From Dechloromonas sp. CZR5 (GTDB lineage Bacteria > Pseudomonadota > Gammaproteobacteria > Burkholderiales > Rhodocyclaceae), in the NCBI RefSeq assembly GCF_008711155.1, contig NZ_VUYQ01000011.1, positions 1 to 64,000 on the forward strand: a DNA stretch of 64,000 nucleotides, read 5' to 3'. Numbering within the stretch: the first letter of the stretch is position 1; the number at the start of each line of letters is the position of its first letter. The notes beneath the pieces were generated by a model. It was not told the DNA's origin. It saw nothing but the letters and a program-made list of their open reading frames with translations, and did not search any database. A program made the position numbers and the translations under genes. Below, one piece after another: positions 1 to 9,892 of the stretch.

Positions 1-242
1 TCGGTCTTGTAGGCATGCATGTAATCGAAGTCCTTCATGAAGCCGATATCGGCTCCCGCAGCGAAGGCCTTTTCATTACCGGTGATGACGATGCAGCCGA
101 TCGCCTCATCGGCTTCGTAGCGGTCGATGGCGGCACCGATGCCGTCGACGACGTCGTTGTTCAGGGCATTCATCGCTTCCGGCCGGTTGATGCGGATCAG
201 GCCTACCTTGCCGATGACTTCGGTGAGGACGACTGGGGACAT
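1..242 (-). CDS. paaF: Enoyl-CoA hydratase PaaF, N-terminal part (cut by window edge)
   Basis: Only the first 80 or so codons are present; the gene runs off the left edge. The protein starts MSPVVLTEVIGKVGLIRINR and contains the crotonase N-terminal strand pattern (INRPEAMNALN) and an oxyanion-hole segment (KAFAAGADI). Crotonases of the Paa pathway hydrate 2,3-didehydroadipyl-CoA to 3-hydroxyadipyl-CoA, or isomerise the ring epoxide. A separate PaaG lies upstream in the same operon and this copy follows paaE, so PaaF is the better reading. It lies 70 bp after paaE on the same strand. The start at 242 is the first ATG of the conserved domain. Confidence 0.85.
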   Translation of the reverse strand, partial: MSPVVLTEVIGKVGLIRINRPEAMNALNNDVVDGIGAAIDRYEADEAIGCIVITGNEKAFAAGADIGFMKDFDYMHAYKT

Positions 243-312
243 GGGGTTCTCCAAAAAAATGGCCACCCCCAAAGGGACAAGAGGGCGGCCCAAGTGCAGT
301 GTCTTGAAAAAA

Positions 313-1410
313 TCAGCGGTCGTCGAAACTGACCGTCAGTTGCGGGGTCGTGGCACGGGCCTGGCAGCTCAGGACGTAGCCCTGCTGCATCTCGTCGGCT
401 TCCAGCGTGAAGTTCTTGTCCATCACCACTTCGCCGCACAGCACCTTGGCGCGGCAGGTACAGCACACCCCTGCCTTGCAGGAGAACGGCAGGTCGAGGC
501 CAGCCTCGATCGCGGCATCGAGCACGTGCTCGTCGGCACCGATTTGCAATTCATGCTGCTTGCCATCCAGCACGATGGTCAGTGCGATGTCCTTGCTGGC
601 GGACTTCCGGTTTGTGGCAGCGTCGGTATCGGCCTGGATCTTGGCCGCCTGCGCCGGGCCGGAGGTAAAGCGCTCGGTATGGACGCGGTTTTCCGGCACA
701 CCGGCTTCGATCAGCGCCGTTTCGGTAGCGCCGATCATCGCCTCGGGCCCACAGATAAACACTTCGTCCATGCTGGCCACTGGCAGCAGCGCCTTGATGA
801 TGGCCTTGACCTTGTCGCCGTCGATGCGCCCCTGCAGCAGATCGACTTCCTGTGCCTGGCGCGACAGGATGTGGATCAGCGTCAGGCGGTCCGGATAGCG
901 GTCCTTGAGGTCCTGCAGGGCTTCGTTGAACATCACGCTGGACATGCGGCGATTGCCATAGACCAGGGTGAATTTCGATTCCGGCTGCTCCTCCAGCGTG
1001 GTGGCGGCGATGGACAGGATCGGCGTAATCCCAGACCCGGCGGCAAAACCGACGCGGTGGATGGCACGCGGCTTCTTGACGACGAAGCGCCCGTCCGGCG
1101 GCATGACGTCGAGCTTGGTACCGGCCTGCAGGGTTTGCGCAGCCCAATTGGAAAAGACGCCACCTTCGACCGGGCGGATGCCGATTTCCAGCTCGCCGGC
1201 CTTGGCCAGGCGGCTCTTCGGGCTGCTGATCGAGTAACTGCGGCGGACTTCCTGGCCCTCGACCTTGGCACGCAGGGTCAGGAACTGGCCGGGTTGGAAG
1301 CTGAAGGTCTCGTGCTCGGCGGCCGGAATGTCGAAGGTAATGGCCACCGAACCGGCGGCCTCGGGGTTGACCCGCTTGATGGTGAGTTCGTGAAAACGGA
1401 GGGCAGACAT
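313..1410 (-). CDS. paaE: Phenylacetyl-CoA epoxidase reductase subunit PaaE
   Basis: 365 aa. The protein passes electrons from NADPH to the PaaABC(D) ring epoxidase. The N-terminal half is a ferredoxin-NADP reductase module with the FAD motif RRSYSISS near residue 56 and the nucleotide motif GFAAGSGITP near 121. The C-terminal part is a plant-type 2Fe-2S ferredoxin with C311, C316, C319 and C349. Reductase first and ferredoxin last is the PaaE order, opposite to the two other reductases in this window. The chosen start (MSALRFHEL) drops an upstream open extension that overlaps paaD. It lies 13 bp after paaD. Confidence 0.95.
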   Translation of the reverse strand: MSALRFHELTIKRVNPEAAGSVAITFDIPAAEHETFSFQPGQFLTLRAKVEGQEVRRSYSISSPKSRLAKAGELEIGIRPVEGGVFSNWAAQTLQAGTKLDVMPPDGRFVVKKPRAIHRVGFAAGSGITPILSIAATTLEEQPESKFTLVYGNRRMSSVMFNEALQDLKDRYPDRLTLIHILSRQAQEVDLLQGRIDGDKVKAIIKALLPVASMDEVFICGPEAMIGATETALIEAGVPENRVHTERFTSGPAQAAKIQADTDAATNRKSASKDIALTIVLDGKQHELQIGADEHVLDAAIEAGLDLPFSCKAGVCCTCRAKVLCGEVVMDKNFTLEADEMQQGYVLSCQARATTPQLTVSFDDR

Positions 1411-1423
1411 GACAGATGCCTCG

Positions 1424-1924
1424 CTAGTAAGGCTTGAAGTAGTCGAACGGTTCCTGGCAATCAAGGCACTTGTAGAGTGCCTTGCAGGCCGTCGACCCGA
1501 AATGTGAGGATTCGACCGTATGGCCCGAGCCGCAATGCGGACAGGGCACGGTCTCGGCTTTGGCCGGTTTGCTGATGAAGCGAACGACGTTGCTGCCGGG
1601 CGGCGTCTGGTGCGGCGGTGCGATGCCATAGGCGCGCAGCTTTTCCTTGCCGGCCTCGGTCATCCAGTCGGTGGTCCAGGCGGGCGCCAGCTGGGTCACG
1701 ACACGGGCCGCGATGCCCACGCGCTTCAGGGTGGCCCGCACGTCGTCCTCGATCTGCTCCATGGCCGGGCAACCGCTGTAGGTCGGCGTGATGACCACCT
1801 CCAGGCCGTCGGCGGCCGGGCGGACATCGCGCAGGATGCCGAGCTCGCGCAGGGAAATGACCGGGATTTCCGGATCGGTCAGTTCCTCCAGCGCAGCCCA
1901 GGCTGCCTCGACGTTCGCACTCAT
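1424..1924 (-). CDS. paaD: Phenylacetyl-CoA epoxidase assembly protein PaaD
   Basis: 166 aa, the usual PaaD length. Residues 1-100 form a MIP18/DUF59 domain with the conserved Cys in the PTYSGCPAM segment (C52). The C-terminus carries a zinc-ribbon-like cysteine set (C128, C131, C147, C153, C156). PaaD proteins are needed for epoxidase activity and are thought to help Fe-S or di-iron maturation, not to catalyse a step themselves. The gene sits 3 bp after paaC and 13 bp before paaE, so it is translated as part of the same message. Confidence 0.95.
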   Translation of the reverse strand: MSANVEAAWAALEELTDPEIPVISLRELGILRDVRPAADGLEVVITPTYSGCPAMEQIEDDVRATLKRVGIAARVVTQLAPAWTTDWMTEAGKEKLRAYGIAPPHQTPPGSNVVRFISKPAKAETVPCPHCGSGHTVESSHFGSTACKALYKCLDCQEPFDYFKPY

Positions 1925-1927
1925 CGC

Positions 1928-2710
1928 TTACCAGACGCCGTTCGGATGGGCGCGGGCCAGGCTTTGCATTTCGGCAAGCAGAAAGCCGAGATGCTCCGAA
2001 TGGATGCCCTGCTTGCCCTCGGTGACGTAACCGCTGACCGCCGGACGCTGCAAGGTCGCCTCGTTCAGCGCCGCATCGACGATGGCGTCCCAGTCGGCAC
2101 GCAGCGTCGTCACATCGACACCGATGCCGGCGGCGATGGCGGCGGCATCGGCCGGACTGTGCGCCCAGAACTCCTGGGTGTAGGCGAACAGATGGTCGAG
2201 CGAAGCCTGAGCGCGGGCATGCGACTCGTCGGTGCCATCGCCAAGACGGACCAGCCAGTCACGCGAATGACGCAGGTGGTAGCGCACTTCCTTCAGCGAC
2301 TTGGCGGCGATGGCCGCCAGGTCGGCATTGGCCGATTTTTCCAGCGCTTCCCAGAGCAGCGCCATCAGCGCGCTGTACAGGAAGTTGCGGACGATGGTCG
2401 TGCCGTAGTCGAGGCTGCTCTGCGCATAACCCGACAGCGGACCGTGGTGCGGCAATTCGAGCAGCGTGTAGTTGCGGAATTCGTGCGTGTCGCGGAAGTA
2501 GGCCAGCTTGTCTTCGGTGCAGTCGCCGCCTTTGAGGGCGGCAACCAGTTGATACAGGAGGCGGGCCTGGCCGATCAGGTCGAGGCTGACATTCGACAGT
2601 GCGATGTCTTCTTCGAGGATCGGACCGTGACCGCACCACTCGGCATTGCGCTGGCCAAGAACCAGGGCATTGTCGGCGAGGTGCAGCAGGTAGTCGATGG
2701 CCGCGCTCAT
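1928..2710 (-). CDS. paaC: Phenylacetyl-CoA epoxidase structural subunit PaaC
   Basis: 260 aa. A ferritin-fold subunit that pairs with PaaA and supports the epoxidase complex but carries no complete catalytic di-iron site in characterised homologues. It starts [20 protein letters not shown] and has the typical helical segments IALSNVSLDLIGQARLLYQ and YHLRHSRDWLVRLGDGT. The start at 2710 overlaps the paaB stop by one base (TAATG), which points to translational coupling. An in-frame upstream extension exists but would overlap paaB. Confidence 0.95.
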   Translation of the reverse strand: MSAAIDYLLHLADNALVLGQRNAEWCGHGPILEEDIALSNVSLDLIGQARLLYQLVAALKGGDCTEDKLAYFRDTHEFRNYTLLELPHHGPLSGYAQSSLDYGTTIVRNFLYSALMALLWEALEKSANADLAAIAAKSLKEVRYHLRHSRDWLVRLGDGTDESHARAQASLDHLFAYTQEFWAHSPADAAAIAAGIGVDVTTLRADWDAIVDAALNEATLQRPAVSGYVTEGKQGIHSEHLGFLLAEMQSLARAHPNGVW

Positions 2711-3003
2711 TACATGTGCCCCACTTCGTCCGGGATTTCGTAGAAAGTCGGGTGGCGGTAGATCTTGTCGGCCGCCGGGTCGAACAGTTCGCCCTTCTCG
2801 TCCGGATTGCTGGCGGTGATCGCCTTTGATTCGACGACCCAGATGCTGACGCCTTCCTGGCGGCGGGTGTAGACGTCGCGCGCCATTTCCAGCGCCTGGG
2901 CGGCATCGGCGGCGTGCAGGCTGCCGCAATGCTTGTGTTCGAGGCCCTGCTTGCTGCGGACGAAGATTTCCCAGAGGGGCCATTCTTTCAGTTGGGTGCT
3001 CAT
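2710..3003 (-). CDS. paaB: Phenylacetyl-CoA epoxidase subunit PaaB
   Basis: 97 aa small subunit, length as in other PaaB proteins. Its start ([20 protein letters not shown]) and the [13 protein letters not shown] segment are diagnostic of the family. PaaB bridges two PaaAC units in the epoxidase. The start overlaps the paaA stop (ATGA) and its stop overlaps the paaC start. It is hidden in a longer open frame, and the start is set by homology and by this overlap. Confidence 0.95.
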   Translation of the reverse strand: MSTQLKEWPLWEIFVRSKQGLEHKHCGSLHAADAAQALEMARDVYTRRQEGVSIWVVESKAITASNPDEKGELFDPAADKIYRHPTFYEIPDEVGHM

Positions 3004-4013
3004 GCTGCCTCCTTGATGCTGCGGGCTTGTTTTTTTGCGGCGTGGGTCAGCGCGGCATCGCGCACCCACTGTCCTTCGTTGTGCGCCTTGACGCGGGTGG
3101 CCAGGCGTTCCTTGTTGCACGGGCCATTGCCGTTCACGGTTTCCCAGAACTCGGCCCAGTCGATCTGGCCATAGTCGTAGTGCTGGCGCTCGGCGTTCCA
3201 CTTGAGGTCGGGATCGGGCAGCGTGACGCCGAGCACCTTGGCCTGCGGCACGGTGGCGTCGACGAATTTCTGGCGCAGTTCGTCGTTGGACACGCGCTTG
3301 ATGCCCCAGCGCATGCCTTGCGCGCTGTTCGGGCTGTCGGCATCGGGCGGTCCGAACATCGCCAGGCACTTCCACCACCAGCGGTTGACGGCGTCCTGCA
3401 CCATCGCCTTCTGTTCCTCGGTGCCGGTCATCATGACGAGCAGGGCTTCGTAGCCCTGGCGCTGGTGGAAGGACTCTTCCTTGCAAACGCGGACCATGGC
3501 ACGGGCGTAGGGACCATAGGAGCAGCGACAGAGCGGCACCTGGTTCATGATCGCGGCACCGTCGACCAGCCAGCCGATCACGCCGACGTCGGCCCAGGTC
3601 AGGGTCGGGTAATTGAAGATGGAGCTGTACTTGGCGCGGCCGCTGTGCAGGCCGTCGAGCATCTGGTCGCGGCTGGTACCGAGCGTTTCGGCGGCGGAAT
3701 AGAGGTAGAGGCCGTGGCCGCCCTCGTCCTGCACCTTGGCGATCAGGATGGCCTTGCGCTTCAGGCTCGGGGCGCGGGAAATCCAGTTGCCCTCGGGCAG
3801 CATGCCGACGATTTCGCTATGGGCATGCTGGCTGATCTGGCGCACCAGGGTCTTGCGGTAAGCCTCGGGCATCCAGTCCTGCGGCTCGATGCGTCCATCG
3901 GCATCGATGCGGGTATCGAAGGCCGCCTGCAGGGCGGGATCGTCGCTGGACGGCGCGAGGGCGACGGTCTTTGCACCGGGCGAATCCGGCACGTTGAATG
4001 ACTGGGTATACAT
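3000..4013 (-). CDS. paaA: Phenylacetyl-CoA 1,2-epoxidase catalytic subunit PaaA
   Basis: 337 aa catalytic di-iron subunit. The four-helix ligands are visible: E67, the E97-x-x-H100 pair in KVQDEGGH, and the E180-x-x-H183 pair in CKEESFH. The enzyme adds one oxygen atom across C1-C2 of the phenylacetyl-CoA ring, using electrons from PaaE. It is the first of the clustered A-B-C-D-E genes. A 102-bp gap with a strong hairpin separates it from the upstream binding-protein gene. Confidence 0.97.
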   Translation of the reverse strand: MYTQSFNVPDSPGAKTVALAPSSDDPALQAAFDTRIDADGRIEPQDWMPEAYRKTLVRQISQHAHSEIVGMLPEGNWISRAPSLKRKAILIAKVQDEGGHGLYLYSAAETLGTSRDQMLDGLHSGRAKYSSIFNYPTLTWADVGVIGWLVDGAAIMNQVPLCRCSYGPYARAMVRVCKEESFHQRQGYEALLVMMTGTEEQKAMVQDAVNRWWWKCLAMFGPPDADSPNSAQGMRWGIKRVSNDELRQKFVDATVPQAKVLGVTLPDPDLKWNAERQHYDYGQIDWAEFWETVNGNGPCNKERLATRVKAHNEGQWVRDAALTHAAKKQARSIKEAA

Positions 4014-4040
4014 GATGTTCTCCGTGGGGTTGGAGTGGTT

Positions 4041-4074
4041 GCCGGGTACGGATCGGGAGCGACCCGAACCCGGC
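4041..4074. other. Intercistronic hairpin before paaA
   Basis: GCCGGGT at 4041-4047 pairs with ACCCGGC at 4068-4074, with a second nested pairing (CGGG with CCCG) inside. On the minus strand, the direction of the flanking genes, no T-run follows it. It is therefore more likely an mRNA stability or partial-attenuation element between the binding-protein gene and paaA than a full terminator. Confidence 0.5.
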
Positions 4075-4115
4075 TAGTGCTTTATTTTTTTGACTACAGG
4101 TACTGCATCAAGCGA

Positions 4116-5261
4116 TTACTGGGCGAGGCTCCAGTCGCCGTTCTTGATTTCCAGCATGCGGAAAGCCGACAGGTCGAGACCCATGTGATCGGTGGCCGAC
4201 ATATTGACCACACCGCCAGTGCCGACGTAGCCCTTGGTGGCTTCGATGGCATCGCGGACCTTGGCCTTGTCGGTGGAGCCGGCGCGCTTGAAGGCGTCGA
4301 GCGCGATCATCAGGCCGTCGTAGGCGTGGCCGCCGAACGTGGACACGTCGGTCTTCCACTTGTCCTGGAAGGCCTTGGTGTAGTCGACGGCAACCTTCTT
4401 CTGCGGATCGTTGGCCGGCAGCTTGTCGGCGATCAACAACGCAGCGGCAGGCAGGCGAACACCTTCGGCAGCCGGACCGGCGAGCTTGATGAACTCTTCG
4501 GAGGCCACGCCGTGCGCGTGATAGAGCGGCAAGGTGACACCCAGTTGCTTGTAGTTCTTGGTCGCAATCGCCGGGCCCTGGCCGAGACCGAAGATGAAGA
4601 CGGCCTGTACGCCCGGCGTGGTCTTGATCTTGGTCAGCTGCGGGCTCATGTCGGTATCCTTCGGGCCGTAGGTTTCGCTGGCCACCAGGGTGATACCGTA
4701 CTTGGCCGCGACGCCTTCGGTTTCCTTCTTGCCGGACTGGCCGAAGCCGGAGGTTTCCGACAGCAGGGCAACCTTGCTGATGCCGCGCTTCTTCATGTCC
4801 TCGAAGACCTTTTCGGCCGCCATGCGGTCGGTGTGCGGGGTCTTGAAGACGAACTTCTTGACCGGATCGACGATGACCACGGCGCCGGCCAGCGAAATGA
4901 ACGGAACGCCGGCCTTTTCCACCAGCGGGACCATCGACATGGTGGCCCCCGTGGTGGTGCCGCCGACGATGACATCCACCTTGTCGTCATCGATCAGGCG
5001 CTTGGCGAAGCCGTTGGCCTTGTTGGCATCGCTGCCGTCGTCGTAATGCACGAGCTGCAGCGGGCGGCCGAGGACGCCGCCCTTCTTGTTGACCTCTTCC
5101 ACATACTGCTGCAGCGTCTTCAGTTCCGGATCGCCCAGGAAGGCTGCGGGACCGGTGACGGACAGCACCGAGCCGACCTTGATCGGATCGGCGGCGAAAG
5201 CACCGAATGCAGCCATGGTCAGGGCAGCGCCGGCGACCAGTTTTTTCATCATCTTCTTCAT
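4116..5261 (-). CDS. Periplasmic binding protein of a branched-chain-amino-acid-type ABC importer
   Basis: 381 aa, type I periplasmic binding protein (Peripla_BP_6/LivK class). A signal peptide is clear: MKKMMKKLVAGAALTMAAFG and then cleavage after AFA. The mature part begins DPIKVGSVLSVTGPAAFLG, the usual N-lobe. Family members bind amino acids but also aromatic acids. No permease or ATPase gene is next to it. The only Liv-type permease set in the window is at 15302-19210, so this is a plausible partner for it. It lies inside the paa gene run, between paaJ and paaA, which suggests an arylacetate or related ligand. The ligand is inferred from context only. Confidence 0.9.
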   Translation of the reverse strand: MKKMMKKLVAGAALTMAAFGAFAADPIKVGSVLSVTGPAAFLGDPELKTLQQYVEEVNKKGGVLGRPLQLVHYDDGSDANKANGFAKRLIDDDKVDVIVGGTTTGATMSMVPLVEKAGVPFISLAGAVVIVDPVKKFVFKTPHTDRMAAEKVFEDMKKRGISKVALLSETSGFGQSGKKETEGVAAKYGITLVASETYGPKDTDMSPQLTKIKTTPGVQAVFIFGLGQGPAIATKNYKQLGVTLPLYHAHGVASEEFIKLAGPAAEGVRLPAAALLIADKLPANDPQKKVAVDYTKAFQDKWKTDVSTFGGHAYDGLMIALDAFKRAGSTDKAKVRDAIEATKGYVGTGGVVNMSATDHMGLDLSAFRMLEIKNGDWSLAQ

Positions 5262-5290
5262 GCGGTTTGTCTCCTTTGTTAAGATATTAG

Positions 5291-5309
5291 CGTTCCAGAT
5301 TATGGAACG
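5291..5309. promoter_or_regulatory. Inverted repeat upstream of the binding-protein gene
   Basis: CGTTCC and GGAACG are separated by 7 bp in the 69-bp gap between paaJ and the binding-protein gene, about 30-48 bp before its start codon. The placement suits an operator or an internal promoter element. No regulator is assigned. Confidence 0.4.
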
Positions 5310-5330
5310 TATTCCGGAAAAAGCAATAGA

Positions 5331-6536
5331 TCAGATGCGCTCGATCACCATGGCAATGCCCTGCCCCACCCCGATGCACATGGTGCACAGGGCGTAGCGG
5401 CCGCCACGGCGCTTGAGTTCGTAGGCGGCGGTAGTCACCAGCCGGGCGCCGCTCATGCCGAGCGGGTGGCCGAGCGCGATGGCACCGCCGTTGGGATTCA
5501 CGTGGGCCGCATCGTCGGCCAGGCCGAGATCGCGCAACACAGCCAGAGCCTGCGCGGCAAAGGCTTCGTTGAGCTCGATGACATCCATGTCGGCCAGGCT
5601 CAGGCCGGTCTGGGCCAGCACCTTGCGCACTGCCGGGGCCGGGCCGAAGCCCATGATGCGCGGTGCCACACCGGCGGTCGCCATGCCGACGACGCGAGCC
5701 AACGGCTTGAGGCCATATTTGCCGGCGGCGGATTCCGAAGCCAGCAGCAGGGCGCAGGCACCGTCGTTGACGCCCGAGGCGTTGCCGGCGGTGACACTGA
5801 GTTCCGGGCCATTGACGCCCTTCAGCTTGGCCAGCTGTTCCAGCGTGGTTTCCGGACGCGGGTGCTCGTCGGTATCGACCACCCTGGGGTCGCCCTTCTT
5901 CTGCGGAATGACCACCGGCACCAGTTCGTCGGTAAAGCGGCCGGCGGCATGGGCGGCGCCCCAGCGTTGCTGGGAACGGACGGCGAAGGCGTCCTGATCG
6001 GCGCGGTTGATGTTGAAGTCGGCCGCCACGTTGTCGGCGGTCTGCGGCATCGAATGCGTCTCGTACAGCTTTTTCATCAACGGGTTGATGAAGCGCCAGC
6101 CGATGGTGGTGTCGTAGATCGCTGCCTGACGGGAGAAGGCCGACTCGGCCTTGCCCATCACGAACGGGGCGCGCGACATGCTTTCGACGCCGCCGGCGAT
6201 CATCAGGCCGGTTTCACCGGACTTGATCGAGCGGGCAGCCAGCCCGACGGCGTCCATGCCGGAACCGCACAGGCGGTTTACAGTGGTCCCCGGCACCTCG
6301 ATCGGCAGGCCCGCGAGCAGGCCGGACATGCGGGCGACGTTGCGGTTGTCTTCACCGGCCTGGTTGGCATTGCCGTAGATGATGTCGTCGACCGCCGTCC
6401 AGTCCACCTGCGGGTTGCGCTCCATCAACGCCTTGAGCGGGATGGCGCCGAGGTCGTCGGGACGGACGCCGGCCAGGGCACCGCCGTAGCGGCCGATGGG
6501 GGTGCGGATGGCGTCACAGATAAAGGCTTGGGTCAT
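5331..6536 (-). CDS. paaJ: 3-oxoadipyl-CoA thiolase
   Basis: 401 aa, the length of PaaJ/PcaF thiolases. The active-site Cys lies in [13 protein letters not shown], the His in [15 protein letters not shown], and the second Cys region in [10 protein letters not shown]. The enzyme cleaves 3-oxoadipyl-CoA to succinyl-CoA and acetyl-CoA, and in the Paa pathway also the 3-oxo-5,6-didehydrosuberyl-CoA intermediate. The start [19 protein letters not shown] removes a spurious upstream extension into paaK. It sits 10 bp after paaK. PcaF is the alternative name; the context favours PaaJ. Confidence 0.93.
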   Translation of the reverse strand: MTQAFICDAIRTPIGRYGGALAGVRPDDLGAIPLKALMERNPQVDWTAVDDIIYGNANQAGEDNRNVARMSGLLAGLPIEVPGTTVNRLCGSGMDAVGLAARSIKSGETGLMIAGGVESMSRAPFVMGKAESAFSRQAAIYDTTIGWRFINPLMKKLYETHSMPQTADNVAADFNINRADQDAFAVRSQQRWGAAHAAGRFTDELVPVVIPQKKGDPRVVDTDEHPRPETTLEQLAKLKGVNGPELSVTAGNASGVNDGACALLLASESAAGKYGLKPLARVVGMATAGVAPRIMGFGPAPAVRKVLAQTGLSLADMDVIELNEAFAAQALAVLRDLGLADDAAHVNPNGGAIALGHPLGMSGARLVTTAAYELKRRGGRYALCTMCIGVGQGIAMVIERI

Positions 6537-6546
6537 TGTGATTTCC

Positions 6547-7872
6547 TCAGTTTTGCTTCGGGCGCTCGTCGAGCACGCGCTTGGCTTTGCCGACCTGGGT
6601 ACGCGGGATGGCATCGAAATCCATCACGGTGACCTTGGTCGATACGCCGATGTTGGTCTTGATGCGATGCTGCAGCTCCTTGCCGATCTGCTGGATGTCG
6701 GTGGTCGCCAGCTTGCCGGACAGCTCGCGCTGGATCTCGCAGCGCACCTCGAGGTTGTCCATGTGCCCGTCGCGGGTGACGACAACCTGGTAATTGCCGG
6801 CCAGGCGATGGTCGCGCAGGATCATTTCCTCGATCTGGGTCGGGAAGACGTTGACGCCGCGGATGATCAGCATGTCGTCGGAACGGCCGGTGATCTTGCC
6901 GATGCGACGGAAGGAACGGGCGGTCGGCGGCAGCAGGCGGGTCAGGTCGCGGGTGCGGTAGCGGATGACCGGGAAAGCCTCCTTGGTCAGCGAGGTGAAC
7001 ACCAGTTCGCCTTCCTCGCCGTCGGGCAGCACTTCGCCGGTTTCCGGGTCGATGATTTCCGGATAGAAATGGTCTTCCCAGATCACCGGGCCATCCTTGG
7101 TCTCGATGCACTCGTTGGCGACACCCGGCCCCATCACCTCGGTCAGGCCGTAGATGTCGATGGCGTCGATGCCGAGTTTCTTCTCGATCTCGGCACGCAT
7201 GCCTTCGCCCCAGGGCTCGGCGCCGAAGATGCCGATCTTCAGCGAAATGTCCTCGGGCGCGATGCCCTGCTTCTCGAACTCCTCGGCGATGACCAGCGAA
7301 TACGACGGCGTGACCATGATGGCGTCGGGCCTGAAGTCCATGATCTGCTGGACCTGCTTTTCGGTCTGGCCGCCGGACATCGGCACGGCGATGCAGCCGG
7401 CGCGCTCGATGCCGTAGTGGGCGCCGAGACCGCCGGTGAACATGCCGTAGCCGTAGGCGTTATGCACCATGTCGCCGGGACGGACGCCGGCCGCGCGCAG
7501 CGAACGGGCAACCACGCTGGCCCAGTTGTCGAGGTCGTTCTTGGTGTAGCCGACGACGACCGGTTTGCCGGTGGTGCCGGACGAGGCGTGCAGGCGGGCC
7601 AGCTTGTTGCGCGGCACGGCGAACAGGCCGAACGGGTAATGGTCGCGCAGGTCCAGTTTGGTCATGAACGGGAACTTGCCCAGATCGGACAGCGTCTTCA
7701 GGTCGTCGGGATGCACACCCTTGTCGAGGCATTTCTTGCGATACGGCTCGACGTTGTCGTAGGTGTGGCGCACCGACCACTTCAGGCGCTCCAGCTGCAG
7801 GGCGGCGATTTCGTCGCGACTGGCGGTTTCGATCGGCTCGAGATCGCCGGGCATGGGCTTCTTGACGGGCAT
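6547..7872 (-). CDS. paaK: Phenylacetate-CoA ligase
   Basis: 441 aa. It activates phenylacetate to phenylacetyl-CoA with ATP, the entry step of the pathway. The P-loop SSGTTGKP lies at residues 97-104, and the adenylating-enzyme motifs [12 protein letters not shown] and [12 protein letters not shown] follow. Length and sequence are those of PaaK-type ligases, not benzoate-CoA ligases. A 29-bp gap separates it from paaI. Confidence 0.96.
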   Translation of the reverse strand: MPVKKPMPGDLEPIETASRDEIAALQLERLKWSVRHTYDNVEPYRKKCLDKGVHPDDLKTLSDLGKFPFMTKLDLRDHYPFGLFAVPRNKLARLHASSGTTGKPVVVGYTKNDLDNWASVVARSLRAAGVRPGDMVHNAYGYGMFTGGLGAHYGIERAGCIAVPMSGGQTEKQVQQIMDFRPDAIMVTPSYSLVIAEEFEKQGIAPEDISLKIGIFGAEPWGEGMRAEIEKKLGIDAIDIYGLTEVMGPGVANECIETKDGPVIWEDHFYPEIIDPETGEVLPDGEEGELVFTSLTKEAFPVIRYRTRDLTRLLPPTARSFRRIGKITGRSDDMLIIRGVNVFPTQIEEMILRDHRLAGNYQVVVTRDGHMDNLEVRCEIQRELSGKLATTDIQQIGKELQHRIKTNIGVSTKVTVMDFDAIPRTQVGKAKRVLDERPKQN

Positions 7873-7901
7873 GGTTGTCTCCTCTCTCAGGTCTGGCCGG
7901 C

Positions 7902-8366
7902 TCAGTCGGCCTGTTGCAGGCCGGCGATGACTTCGCCGTTGATGCGATAGCTCTTGCCCCGGAACAGGGCGACGGTCTTGCCGCCCGTGGTACGCACGGT
8001 GATGTCGTAGACCCCCGTGCGCCCCGAGGCGGATTGTTCGACGGCTTCCGCTTCCAGCATCTCGCCTTCCTTGGCCGGAGCCAGGAAGTCGATGTGGCAG
8101 GCGGAAGCGACGGTGTTCCTGTTGTAGCTGTTGCAGGCGTAGGCAAACGCCGTATCGGCCAGGCTGAAGATCATGCCGCCATGGCAGATGTGATGGCCGT
8201 TCACCATGTCGGAACGAACGGCCATGGTGAGCAGCGAAGCGCCCGGCTGGACGCGGACGATCTTGATGCCCAGCGCCTGGGCCGCCCGGTCGCGCGAGTA
8301 CATGGCCTCGGCGGTGGCGTCGGCCAGCGCTTGCGCTTCGGACGGAGAAAGCTTGTGTTCAGTCAT
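7902..8366 (-). CDS. paaI: Hotdog-fold thioesterase PaaI
   Basis: 154 aa. The hotdog segment HGGMIFSLADTAFAYACNS is the PaaI signature. These enzymes hydrolyse hydroxyphenylacetyl-CoA esters and are thought to free CoA trapped in dead-end products. The start MTEHKLSPSE has a good GGAAGGA ribosome site 7 bp upstream, better than an upstream in-frame ATG. It overlaps the end of paaH by 8 bp. Confidence 0.93.
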   Translation of the reverse strand: MTEHKLSPSEAQALADATAEAMYSRDRAAQALGIKIVRVQPGASLLTMAVRSDMVNGHHICHGGMIFSLADTAFAYACNSYNRNTVASACHIDFLAPAKEGEMLEAEAVEQSASGRTGVYDITVRTTGGKTVALFRGKSYRINGEVIAGLQQAD

Positions 8367-9888
8367 GGATATTCCTTCCGGCAAAGACGGCGCGCTGAAT
8401 CAGCGGCGAGATGCGGTAACGGTCCTCGCCGTAGCTGGTACCGAGATTGGCCAGCACGTCGCGGATCGCCGCGACGCCGACCTGATCGGCCCAGGCCAGC
8501 GGGCCCTGCGGATAATTGACGCCGAGACGCATGGCCTGATCGGCCCCCTTCTCGGTACAGACGCCCTGATTGACTGCATCGGCCGCCTCGTTGGCGAGCA
8601 TGGCGACGGTGCGCATGACGGCCAGCCCGGGCACATCGAGGAAACGCGACACGGCGAACCCGGCGGCCTGCAGCAATCCGACAGCGGCCGACATGGCGGT
8701 GGGGTCGCACTGCTCGGCAGCGGCAACAGCCAGGCGCGTGGCCTTGGCGTAGTCAAGCGCCAGGTCGATCAATACCGTGTTGGCGACACCGCTTTGGCTG
8801 GCGCGTTGCGTGGCGCTGCGCCCGTCCGTGATGTAGAGCACGGCGCGGCCGATTTCGAGGAGGCGGCCGTCGGAAGCCAGCGCCCGCCCGAAAGACAGGC
8901 CGCTGTGCTGCAGGCGATCGACCATGGCTTCGGCAATGTCGCACTCGCCGTAGACGGTGATCTTGCCGGCCGGCGTTTGCGGCGCCTCGGTCTGCGGCAC
9001 CGGCTTCACGGCACCCTCGCGATAATCGTAGAAACCGCGCCCGGTCTTCTTGCCGTAGAAACCTGCGTCGACCAGTTCCTGCTGGATCAGCGACGGGAGG
9101 AAACGCTGGTCGTTGTAGAAGGCGCGCCAGACCGAATTGGTCACCGCGAAATTGACATCGTGGCCGATCATGTCCATCAGCTCGAACGGCCCCATGCGGA
9201 AGCCGCCGGCCTCGCGGCAGCAGGCATCGATGGTGGCGTAGTCGGCAGCGCCTTCCTGGGCGACGCGCAGCGCTTCGGCGTAGTACGGCCGGGCGACGCG
9301 ATTGACGATGAAGCCCGGTGTCGACTTGGCGTGCACCGCCGTCTTGCCCCAGGCGTTGGCCGTGGCGAACAGGGTATCGGCCACGGCACGATCGGTCGCC
9401 AGGCCGGAAACGATCTCGACCAGCGCCATCAGCGGCGCCGGGTTGAAGAAGTGCAGGCCGGCCAGGCGCTCGGGGCGCTGCAGGGCGGAACCGATGGCCG
9501 TCACCGAGATCGACGAGGTGTTGGTGCCGAAGATGCAATCGGCGCCGACGATAGCTTCGAGGTCGGCGTAGAGCTTCTGCTTGGCTTCGAGATTCTCGAC
9601 GATGGCCTCGACCACCAGGGCGGCATCGGCCAGATCGGCGAGTTGCTCGACGGCGACCAGACGCTCGCCGGCCGCCTGGGCGGCCTCGGCCGAAAGCTTG
9701 CCCTTGTCGGCCAGCTTGGCGAACTGGCTGCGGATACCGTCGACAGCCTTGGCGGCGGCACCCGGCCGGTTGTCGAGCAGTTTGACGACATGGCCTGCCT
9801 GGGCAGCGACCTGGGCGATGCCGGCGCCCATGGCACCGGTGCCGACCACCGCGATGACGGCCTGTTGGGGTAGGGGTGTGTGGCTCAC
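8359..9888 (-). CDS. paaH: 3-hydroxyadipyl-CoA dehydrogenase PaaH
   Basis: 509 aa with a GTG start at 9888, preceded by GGAGAG. The Rossmann motif VVGTGAMGAGIAQVAAQAG begins near residue 14, followed by the 3HCDH_N domain and two 3HCDH C-terminal domains (FIVNRVARPYYAEAL and the RLGVNYPQGPLAWAD region). It oxidises 3-hydroxyadipyl-CoA to 3-oxoadipyl-CoA with NAD. The only in-frame ATG choice lies inside paaG, so GTG is preferred. It lies 4 bp after paaG. Confidence 0.92.
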   Translation of the reverse strand: MSHTPLPQQAVIAVVGTGAMGAGIAQVAAQAGHVVKLLDNRPGAAAKAVDGIRSQFAKLADKGKLSAEAAQAAGERLVAVEQLADLADAALVVEAIVENLEAKQKLYADLEAIVGADCIFGTNTSSISVTAIGSALQRPERLAGLHFFNPAPLMALVEIVSGLATDRAVADTLFATANAWGKTAVHAKSTPGFIVNRVARPYYAEALRVAQEGAADYATIDACCREAGGFRMGPFELMDMIGHDVNFAVTNSVWRAFYNDQRFLPSLIQQELVDAGFYGKKTGRGFYDYREGAVKPVPQTEAPQTPAGKITVYGECDIAEAMVDRLQHSGLSFGRALASDGRLLEIGRAVLYITDGRSATQRASQSGVANTVLIDLALDYAKATRLAVAAAEQCDPTAMSAAVGLLQAAGFAVSRFLDVPGLAVMRTVAMLANEAADAVNQGVCTEKGADQAMRLGVNYPQGPLAWADQVGVAAIRDVLANLGTSYGEDRYRISPLIQRAVFAGRNIHD

Positions 9889-9892
9889 GCGC

